From Gonapodya prolifera JEL478 (lineage: Eukaryota; Monoblepharomycota; Monoblepharidomycetes; Monoblepharidales; Gonapodyaceae), in assembly GCA_001574975.1 (NCBI GenBank), contig KQ965737.1:140760-155060 (forward strand): a DNA stretch of 14,301 nt. The letters run 5' to 3'. Numbering within the stretch: position 1 is the first letter of the stretch; the number at the start of each line of letters is the position of its first letter. Shown piece by piece: positions 7,351 to 14,301 of this stretch. The notes beneath the pieces were generated by a model. The model was not told the origin of the DNA, did no database searches, and saw only the letters and a program-made list of their open reading frames with translations. Made by a program: the position numbers and the translations under genes.

Positions 7351-9273
7351 TCACCCAACTCCGCCACCGCCCTCTTTTCCCGTTCCCCCAACACCACGAA
7401 ATGCCCATGGCCTGCTCTTCACCACGTAGGTGCGTCCAGTGTGAACGCGCGGTGGTTGTGGTTGAGCGGGCGGAGACGGGATCGGTGCGCGGCCGCCCGA
7501 GGTGAAACTGGAAGGACCCGCATTCGTCTGAGGTGCAGGTGCAGTTGCACGACGCGACGGTACGTGCGCGACGGTGCCGGTGCCGAGTTTGGACGCGGGC
7601 TTGGTCGGCGCGTGACGAGTGGTGCCACCCTGCCCCTGCTCCTGCTCCTGTCGTCCCCCCATTCTGCACATGCGCAGGGTGCGCCGCACGAGAAATGGAA
7701 CGGGCACTGGTGTCGGCGTAGGCGGGAACGACACGTCGGAGTGCGTGCTCATGCTCGCGTCAGCGTCAATCAGGGGCGTGCGCGTCGTGTGTGATTTACG
7801 ACCGCTTTGAGTCGTCTGAGCGTGGAGCGTTGGCGTGGGTACGAGCCGTCCAGTCCCCCGAGTAGAAGTGTCACGAAGAATGTCGGTCGTCTTCGCCTTC
7901 CCGACCGCGTCTTGCGCACGCCGCGACGCAGAAAATGATGGAGAAGTGTGCTTGGAGATGTTGCTGCCCTTACTCCCGCCCCGTCCGACCTCGACGTCCA
8001 TCTCGTTTCTCGCACAGGCCACACCTGCAGCCAGACCCACTTCCCGTTTCCGCTGCGTACTCGCACCCCCGTCCAGGTCCAGCTGCGGCGTAGCGTGGGC
8101 ATGCCGGACAAGGCGGCTGCGGCGGCGAGGTTGTGCTTGTGCTTTCAGGATTGGTGCGGTGGTAGTGGCGGTGTCCAAGTCCACGTCAGCGTCTGGGTCC
8201 GAAAATGAACACGGCGAGGAGGAAGAGGGCGGTGACGAGGGAGGGAGGAGCCTTGCGCGTTTTGACGCCGGCGGCTGCGTGGATGTGTTCGTGGCCGTGG
8301 GGTCCTTCGTGCGTTTGGCTGGTCTTGCACCCGGAGACCTTGGACCTAGCCTGGGGCTGGTGTCGGCGCCACCTACCACCCTCCCCGTCCCCGTCCGCGT
8401 GTCCATCTTCGGCTTCGACCCGCCCCAGAACGCCTGTACGACGTCGTTCGGGAACGCTGCGGATCCCGTGGCATGATTGGACGCGACGCGTGCGAGTGGG
8501 GGAGTTCTCGATTTGCCGAGGCGGGAAGTGGATGTGGACGTAGGGCGGGGTTTGGTGGAGGGGGCGTGGGAGTAGCGGAGGTGGAAGGTGTGTTCTAGAG
8601 ATGGAGGTTGGGGTGGGGTGAGGAAGGAGTAGGAGCAAGAGTGAGAAGGAGATGAGTGATGTAACAGGCAGAGGTTCTTACTGGGTTCGTCCATGGGGTC
8701 GGGTATCAGATACGGCGGAGGCGGCAAGGCCATCCTGGCGCCATTCCCACCATTCGTCTTCGGCCGTTTAGGCATTCTGAGCTCCAGGCGCTCTCGACTC
8801 TCTTTCCGAGCTTGAGCTTGAACGTGATGTGATGGGGTGTCGACCCACGCACCACCCCCGTTCGGGCCGTTCCCACGGGGTCGTTTGGCCATTTTGAGTT
8901 CCAGCGGCTCTCGACCATCCTTTTGAGTCTCGGCGAGATAATTGTCGCCGCTCTCTGACAGATTCGATCGGTTCTGTGGGCCCACCGTGTTGTTCACACG
9001 GACGTGTTCGTAGCTTCTGATGACGAACAGGTCCTGATGCCCGTTTGTCTCTAGATCCCATCCTCCCGGAATGCTCTCTGTCATCCAATCACGGTCACCG
9101 CCATCCGCGTCCACGACCAGGCCGATGCCGAAGTCACCACGAGCGTGAACGTCGACATCGCCGTCTTCATCGACCCAAGACTCGTCCAAGGCCGCGATGT
9201 CCTTTCCATCTTGCGAGTCGGCGGGGACAAAGACCCAGTGGAGGGGCGCGAAGCGGGCTTGGGTGTGGGTCAT
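7351..9273 (-). CDS. Large disordered, NLS-rich protein of unknown function
   Basis: The minus strand stays open from the ATG at 9273 to the stop at 7351. I infer one 87-bp intron (8681-8595). It has a consensus GTAAGA donor, a long pyrimidine tract and a CTCTAG acceptor; removing it keeps the frame and gives 611 aa. If retained, the product is 640 aa. Seen: an acidic N-terminus (ESWVDEDGDVDV at 31-42), then two copies of a 21-residue module (120-140 and 159-179) around LEL(K/R)M.KRP. Long Pro/Ser/Thr/Arg-rich low-complexity sequence follows, with basic clusters such as AKRTKD and SKRARLL, ending RTYVVKSRPWAF. No enzymatic domain is visible. A nuclear, regulatory or scaffold role is only inferred from the basic clusters. 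Long open frames on the opposite strand reflect GC-rich composition. The unbroken length supports a real gene, but the product is not recognised. Confidence 0.6.
   Translation of the reverse strand: MTHTQARFAPLHWVFVPADSQDGKDIAALDESWVDEDGDVDVHARGDFGIGLVVDADGGDRDWMTESIPGGWDLETNGHQDLFVIRSYEHVRVNNTVGPQNRSNLSESGDNYLAETQKDGREPLELKMAKRPRGNGPNGGGAWVDTPSHHVQAQARKESRERLELRMPKRPKTNGGNGARMALPPPPYLIPDPMDEPSKNLCLLHHSSPSHSCSYSFLTPPQPPSLEHTFHLRYSHAPSTKPRPTSTSTSRLGKSRTPPLARVASNHATGSAAFPNDVVQAFWGGSKPKMDTRTGTGRVVGGADTSPRLGPRSPGARPAKRTKDPTATNTSTQPPASKRARLLPPSSPPSSSSPCSFSDPDADVDLDTATTTAPILKAQAQPRRRSRLVRHAHATPQLDLDGGASTQRKREVGLAAGVACARNEMDVEVGRGGSKGSNISKHTSPSFSASRRAQDAVGKAKTTDILRDTSTRGTGRLVPTPTLHAQTTQSGRKSHTTRTPLIDADASMSTHSDVSFPPTPTPVPVPFLVRRTLRMCRMGGRQEQEQGQGGTTRHAPTKPASKLGTGTVAHVPSRRATAPAPQTNAGPSSFTSGGRAPIPSPPAQPQPPRVHTGRTYVVKSRPWAFRGVGGTGKEGGGGVG
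8737..8916 (-). repeat. Internal two-copy 63-bp module within the disordered protein gene
   Basis: The segments 8916-8854 and 8799-8737, a 117-bp period, encode related 21-residue blocks. Both contain a Leu-Glu-Leu core followed by KRP and an Asn/Gly-rich end. The DNA is also clearly similar, which points to a fairly recent partial duplication. The region between them encodes unrelated text. Confidence 0.7.
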
Positions 9274-9616
9274 GAGGGTGTCGATTCTGAGGGGTGCGGT
9301 GACTTAGTTAGTCGGTTCGGCCGAGTACGACGTGAAATATATTTTGGAGAATTATGGCATTTGTTTTATCGAACTATTTACATTGTTTTGAATTTTCCCA
9401 GTTGGGTTAGTGGTGGATTTGACGGCAAATGGAGCATTGCGATTACGTAGACGGGCATTATGGCAACTAATCTAATACAATATTTCACATTTTAACAAAC
9501 CGCAAATCAATGCTCAGGGAGTTCTGTTTTCGTGTTGACCATCAGGCTTCGATTAAATGGGGTGCTTGCATCTCCCCGCGGACCCTTGGTTTTCGTAGTA
9601 AGTCAACTTCTTAATT
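9274..9616. other. AT-rich intergenic stretch, likely 5' flank of the minus-strand gene
   Basis: The sequence is clearly more AT-rich than its surroundings, with T-rich and ATATAT-containing text around 9338-9400 that could host the promoter of the minus-strand gene starting at 9273. No coding frame is convincing. Confidence 0.45.
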
Positions 9617-9830
9617 TTCGTCATCAAAACGTCCCACCCATTCGACTTCGTCAAATTCTACCCCGAGCTGACTGCTTCTTGGCTAATAAACGATCTCAAA
9701 GACCCCCATTCACTTCTTCTTCCACTCCCAACTCTTGCTCTCCTACACTCTCACCGGCATTCGCACCAACATTCTCACTGCCGCTTGGACTCCTGGCCCA
9801 AAACTTATCGCGTACAATGCATTGCTCAAT
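9617..9830 (-). pseudogene. Decayed partial copy of the F-box gene 3' end
   Basis: This segment is similar, in the same orientation, to 5151-5350, which is the C-terminal coding end and 3' flank of the F-box/LRR gene. On the minus strand it reads NALYAISFGPGVQAAVRM, matching NGIWNGTLGAGAQVAVRM in the larger copy. The codon after AGAGTG, GCG in the larger copy, is TAG here, ending the frame at 9743. The similarity continues past that stop into the former coding end and the 3' flank. The upstream 300 or so codons are absent, so this is a fragment, not a gene. Confidence 0.7.
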
Positions 9831-11037
9831 GAGTATACAATCCCTCTATTCCAAATAGATACTAGTGCTATCGTCGAAAAGACAAGTTGGTGACTTGAGG
9901 AGGTTGGACAAGGATCAAGGATCACGCTTGTTTTCAGAAAATATTGTTGATTCTTTTGGTTTTTCCGCAGACAAAGATACTCTGTCAAAGTCATTCGAAG
10001 ACTATCCATGCTGCAGCTCTGGAGTGTCTATCCGAAATGGAATATAGGACAATCTCAGCATGTCCTCCATTCCACCTCTGACAGTTACTCTATTTGACAG
10101 CATCTTGACCTCCCAGAGCTTAGAGGACAGATAAGAATGACGGCTTTGAAACCGACACTACTGATCATTGTGAAAACTGGGGTGAGCAGTTGTGAGTGGG
10201 TTGAAAGATGGTGAGCGGGCACTTGAATACCACTGCTTTCTTTCGAGATGTTGGCATATCGACTGTGGCAATGTTCCAAGACCTCATCACGCTTGCGGAC
10301 AACGTCTTTGTCCACGAGTTTGACATAGTCTTGAATTGTTGCCAATGCGCACACTTTGCTGCTGAACAGGCGAAATCAATCACCGGGGCCTGGTTCTGAT
10401 TATTTCCCGTTGCACATGCGATATCAACAGCTTTTCGAGCTGCGGAGGAATCTACGAAGCGTGGCGGGGATCAGTATCAGTGGGTCCGTTGACCCATTGG
10501 CAGTTCGTACCTTCAAAAGTCCCTGAATACAAATGGTTTTCGCGCCCACCACGAGCATGTCACCGACTGATTCCGCTTGGTGGGTGGAGTGAAGACAAAT
10601 AGGCTCCGCGTGGGATCATTCGCCTCGAACTGACGCCTCGGTCAGTGCTTCGCATGGAGAGCTCAATATCACTTCACACAGTGACGCCGACTCCATGCGG
10701 AACTGGAGTTTACAGCCCTATGGATTGTGTACCTCCATTTAGTCCGGTCAGACTTTGCTCCCCAGTCTAACACATGGCATGTCTGAAAATAGTTATGTGC
10801 CTTTGTGTTTATGTCCCAGGTTGAAGAGTACTGTATTGCCAACAAGTAGTTGCGCAGTGTAACAACAGATTGCAGCTGGCCTTGAGCGAGACAGAGACTC
10901 GAACGACACTGCTCGGGAAGGGACGTCGGCTGAATTTTTCGGATGGTAAAAATAGATTCAACGCCGCGGAACCTTTTTGGTAGATTTGTTCGGCTCCACT
11001 GTTCCGAACTTTGCGCGCCCCACACACTCCACCGCCA
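9831..11037. other. Long stretch without a confident gene
   Basis: No frame here shows a recognisable domain. On the minus strand around 10560-10160 there is a faintly gene-like piece: an ATG near 10561 (MLVVGAKTICIQ), a possible 60-bp GT-AG intron near 10510-10451, then frames with Cys/Ala-rich text. The exon phases do not settle on one product, so I do not call it. A copy of the mini-hairpin repeat lies at 10603-10653. The last 100 or so bases are the 5' flank of the acyl-CoA synthetase gene, with CA/CT-rich text and a good start context (CCGCCAATGG). Confidence 0.45.
10603..10653 (-). repeat. Inverted second copy of the GRA mini-hairpin repeat
   Basis: Read on the minus strand, this matches the UCH37 intron 4 repeat at about 2410-2460. 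It shares 14 consecutive bases (ctgaccgaggcgtc) and the following TGATCC. The GAA centre and the next GGA centre are 44 nt apart, as in the first copy. The GAA unit here is TGC-GAA-GCA, still paired. The two copies are in opposite orientation about 8.2 kb apart. Confidence 0.6.
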
Positions 11038-13712
11038 ATGGCAGCAGCTCCACCCGTGGGTCGATGTCTGGAATTGTTCCGCGGCTATTTCCTGACGAAT
11101 CGCCTGCCTACAGCCCGCACGCGGACACCCCTCCATATGGGCGCAGAAGTATCCAAACCGACCTGCCGTCATCATGGCATCCACCGGAGAGGTCGAGACT
11201 TGTGAGCGAAAGCGCATGAGATTCCGCGAGTGGGAGACTGAAACAGGGCGGTGTCTGTCTCCCAAGATTCCGCGCTCGACAAGCGGAGCAACCAGGTCGC
11301 GCAGCTCTTTAGGAAGATCGGAATCCAGACCAACGATTCCATCATCGTGTTTATGGACAACAACAAACGGTACCACGACGTGGTCTGGTGAGCAATGTTG
11401 CCGCCCGTGCTGATGACATGTCTTTATAACACGGTCGGGTTTCAGGGGTGCGCAGCGCTCTGGTGTGAGATTCAGCTGCATTTCGAGCAAGCTAGTAGCT
11501 GACGAGGTAGAATGTAAGCGATTCAGCCACTGGCAGCTCTTTGATTCACAAAGTAACACCGTCACGATTTCCACAAGACATGGTTGGAGACAGCCAGTGC
11601 AAGGCTTTCATCACCTGCAAAGCCCTCCTCCCTGTCGCCCGCCAAGTGGCCAAACTCTGCTCCGGTCGCCCGATCAAATGGTACCTCGTGGACGGCGCGG
11701 AAGGTCCGTTCGAGGACCTGGAGAAGGTAATTGCCAAAATGCCTTCGACACCCATCAAGGACCAGTCAGCAGGAAGCTCCATGCTATACACTTCCGGATC
11801 TACCGGTAAGTTGTGCTTTCTGTGCCACTTTTTGCCAACGAACGTTCTCACGTGTCATGGCATCCCAGGCCGCCCCAAAGGAGTAAAGCGCATAGCTCCC
11901 CCCGCACCTGAGGGCATAAACCCTCTCGACATCGACCTTTGCCCTCCTCTCGTTACGCTCGGGGCCATGTTTTTCGGATGGCCCGGTGTCATTGGTACCG
12001 AATTCAAATACCTCTCCCCCGCCCCCCTATACCACGCCGCCCCTCTTGGATGGACGATGGCGGTACACCACGCCGGTGGAACGGTCGTGATTATGGAGAG
12101 CTTCGACGCAGAGAAAGTCCTCGCGTTGATCCACCAGTACAAGATCGAGACCGGACAGGTGAGCGTGCTTTTGCTGGTGCTTTAGCCCCAGTCAAGCGAG
12201 CGATGAACACGAACACGACCTGCTTTTCAAGTTCGTCCCGACCCATTTCATCCGCCTGCTGCGTCTGCCGGACGCCATCAAGGCCAAGTACAGCGTGGCA
12301 TCCCTCACTGGCGTGTTCCACGCCGCAGCGCCGTGCCCCGTCGCCGTGAAGGAGCAGATGATCAACTGGTACGTTCCTCAATTTACTTAGGTACCGGTGC
12401 AGGTGCAGGCACTGACAGCTTTGCTTTGCGCCGCGGTCTGTCGAATAGGTGGGGCCCCAAGATCCACGAGGCAAGTCTCCACACACCCTCGACACCCCAA
12501 TCCATCGCCCCATCCTAACCCCCCTCCCTTCCGCAGTACTACGCCGGCACGGAAATGAACGGCTTTACGCTCATTACCTCCCCGGAATGGCTGCAGCACA
12601 AGGGCTCCGTCGGGCGCGCTCTGATTGGGGAGCTCAAAATCTGCGACGAACACGGCGAGCCTGTGCCTGCCGGGACGGACGGGACGATTTTCTTTGCGAA
12701 TGGGCCGCAGTTTGAGTGTGAGTGGGAAGACGAGGGGGGGAGGGGGGAAAGACTCAGGTCGATGGGGGATGTCGACGTGTGTTTAATGTCGCGCTTCGAT
12801 GACAGACTTCAACGACCCCAAGAAGACCTCGGAAGCGCGGAACAAGTACGGGTGGTCCACGCTAGGGGATGTCGGGCAAGTCGACAAGGACGGATACCTG
12901 TGAGTAGTGTTGCAGAGGCGCCAACGAAACTACGTAAATGATAATCCATCTGTGTAGCTACCTTACCGACCGAAAGTCTTTCATGATCAGTAAGTTGCGT
13001 TTGCGATGTTTGGCTGTGCGGGGTTCTTGAATGTGCCCCACACTTGCTTCAAGTCTCGGGAGGAGTCAACATCTACCCGTAAGTACATCATTCAACAACT
13101 TGTGTAAAGAACTTATATCACGTGCTTATACATTCCAGTCAAGAAGTCGAAAATGCCCTTGTCCTCCACCCAGCCGTTGTGGACGCCGCTGTCATCGGTG
13201 GACCTCACGGTACGTCTTCCTGCGTTGCCGATATTTATCACAACGTACACGAGCGCCTAATGGTATGGCTCCTTCCATTTCTCACCGCTTCGAACCCGCA
13301 GAGGACATGGGTGAGGAAGTCATTGCCGTAGTCCAACCACTCAAATGGGAGGACGCGTCGCAGAAGTTCGCCGACGAGCTGAAGGAGTACCTCCGGTCGC
13401 GTGTGAGCCACGTCAAGGGTGAGTGACGACCGACGAGCCGTTGAATCCCCAAATGATGACGAGTCTTCGGTGCGCTTGCCGCTTAGTACCCCGCAAAATC
13501 GAGTTCATGAAACAGCTTCCCCGTCACGACACCGGAAAGTGGGTTCATGCTCTGATGATCGAGCCAGTTGTTTGACGCACACACGTACCGACCCCTAACC
13601 CGATTGATCACAATCCGTTTCCAGGTTGTACAAGAGGATCGTCAAGGATGCATACTGGGGAAAAGCTTCGGCCGAGTTCCGTGGCGTTGTGCCAAAGGCC
13701 TCGAAACTATAA
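11038..13712 (+). CDS. Peroxisomal acyl-CoA synthetase (AMP-forming, FadD-type)
   Basis: Sixteen exons join in frame into 543 aa: 11038-11055, 11114-11201, 11267-11387, 11446-11513, 11578-11805, 11869-12158, 12232-12368, 12449-12470, 12537-12717, 12806-12899, 12958-12989, 13054-13078, 13139-13209, 13302-13418, 13487-13538 and 13625-13712. Seen: the AMP-binding P-loop YTSGSTGRPKG (169-179), the adenine motif YYAGTE (325-330), GWSTLGDVG with the ribose-binding Asp406, the hinge DRK (420-422), SGGVNIYPQEVE, and the catalytic lysine in DTGK (Lys515). The protein ends A-S-K-L, a canonical PTS1. Known: such enzymes activate a carboxylic acid to acyl-AMP and then acyl-CoA, here presumably in the peroxisome before beta-oxidation. 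The sequence style resembles bacterial FadD/bile-acid ligases; the exact substrate (fatty or aromatic acid) cannot be read. Introns are 58-92 bp; the one at 12471-12536 begins with GC. The tiny first exon (six codons) is inferred from phase and start context. Confidence 0.93.
12471..12536 (+). other. GC-AG intron in the acyl-CoA synthetase gene
   Basis: The exon ends CAC GAG and the intron begins GCAAGT and ends CCGCAG. Only this boundary restores WGPKIHE-YYAGTE across the adenine motif in phase 0; no GT lies at the needed position. GC-AG introns make up roughly one percent of fungal introns and use the usual U2 spliceosome. Confidence 0.85.
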
Positions 13713-14088
13713 TCGTGTGCATGAAGCTTGTATTCGTTCGTGTTGTATGAAAACCTGCATAAACTGCTAACTTATAATGATTGGGAGTCTTGACGGGTTC
13801 ATCGTTCTCGGATCTCTCCCGTACTCCCGCAGAACTAGTCACGCCCGGCAATGAGTGTATTCATATCCACCAAAACTCAGCACGACTCATGTGCAAGATG
13901 GACGCTCTCATTGGATCGATCCCGGAATCCAGATGATCGTCGCAGAAGTGGAGCATTTCTTGAAAGAGACTAGTGGTCCGATGAGCAAACGAGCCGCCTG
14001 CCTTATCTAAGCCCTGGCGAATGTCAGTCTGAAGATCAACACACCCAAACCCTCTCAATAAAATCTCACCGGAAGCAGCTCAAACATC
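13713..14088. other. Intergenic between acyl-CoA synthetase and the next gene
   Basis: These 376 bp contain the 3' end of the synthetase gene (an AT-rich CTTATAATGATT lies at about 13770) and the 5' flank of the next plus-strand gene (AATAAAA at about 14057, followed by the ATG at 14089). Short open frames on the minus strand look like chance. Confidence 0.55.
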
Positions 14089-14301
14089 ATGGCGAGCGTA
14101 GGAGAGAGCAGCGCTTCCAAATCGACCGATGGCGTCTTGAAATCATCTCAAATGGTTACTCAATCATCGCCTGCCGTTGATGCTGAGAAAGGATCACCCA
14201 ACGAGCAACCCAAAGGCCAAGGCGCTGATCGAAAGGGGATTCCTCTGAGATGGATCATTACGATTCTTCTGCTCGTGAAGTAAGCTGCTCCAGTTGGGTA
14301 G
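14089..14301 (+). CDS. First exon of a probable membrane protein (partial at window end)
   Basis: An ATG at 14089 opens a hydrophilic, Ser/Lys-rich N-terminus of about 49 residues. It is followed by GIPLRWIITILLLV, which looks like the start of a transmembrane helix. At 14280 the sequence is AA|GTAAGC, a consensus donor, so the in-frame TAA at 14281 is probably within an intron and the gene continues beyond the window. A hydrophilic cytosolic tail leading into a basic-flanked first helix is common in MFS transporters, but the visible part is too short to name a family. Confidence 0.5.

Noticed and set aside
7835-8476. 213-codon plus-strand open frame opposite the disordered protein gene
   Set aside because: It is shorter than the 640-codon minus-strand frame, composed of GC-driven Arg/Ser/Val text, and has no start context or domain. 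It is most likely a mirror of the minus-strand gene.
10165-10561. Possible two-exon minus-strand gene starting MLVVGAKTICIQ
   Set aside because: A plausible GT-AG intron exists, but the two downstream frames compete, the phase-0 join stops after about 23 codons, and no family is recognisable.
10669-11574. 301-codon open frame on the minus strand
   Set aside because: It is antisense to the first exons of the acyl-CoA synthetase gene, whose motifs and splice phases are unmistakable. The antisense product has no domain-like features.

Overview
The window looks like nuclear DNA of a basidiomycete fungus, probably an Agaricomycete. Genes lie on both strands. Exons are GC-rich and are cut by many short GT-AG introns, mostly 58 to 113 nt. 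Gene spacing is tight, and one F-box/LRR-type gene resembles the families expanded in mushrooms. All assignments come from reading the sequence and from remembered family motifs; no search was run.

Layout. Positions 1-1152 hold no gene I can recognise. A small minus-strand gene (1153-1646, two exons) encodes MIX23/CCDC58, a mitochondrial intermembrane-space cysteine protein. It is head to head with a plus-strand gene (1730-3611, seven exons) for the proteasome-associated deubiquitinase UCH37/UCHL5, with only 83 bp between the two ATGs. A minus-strand five-exon gene (3906-4890, 214 aa) then encodes what appears to be a minimal HROB-like OB-fold protein, with a PGPxGxLP motif followed by an OB fold. 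A minus-strand F-box/LRR-type gene (5231-6383) is broken by frame changes near its N-terminus. A decayed copy of its 3' end lies about 4.5 kb away (9617-9830). Between them are degenerate coding-like pieces (6666-7297) and a minus-strand gene for a 611-aa, mostly disordered, NLS-rich protein of unknown function (7351-9273). After about 1.2 kb without a recognisable gene comes a 16-exon plus-strand gene (11038-13712). It encodes an intact 543-aa acyl-CoA synthetase ending in Ser-Lys-Leu, the canonical peroxisomal import signal. The window ends with the first exon of a probable membrane protein (14089-14301+).

How the genes relate. They do not form one pathway. MIX23 and UCH37 are housekeeping genes (mitochondrial proteostasis and proteasomal deubiquitination) and may share a bidirectional promoter. 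HROB-like points to homologous recombination repair. The acyl-CoA synthetase points to peroxisomal fatty-acid or aromatic-acid activation.

The signals most worth a second look are the compact HROB-like gene, a short structured repeat (GRA-centred mini-hairpins) inside a UCH37 intron with an inverted copy 8 kb away, and the F-box gene with its duplicated, decaying tail.
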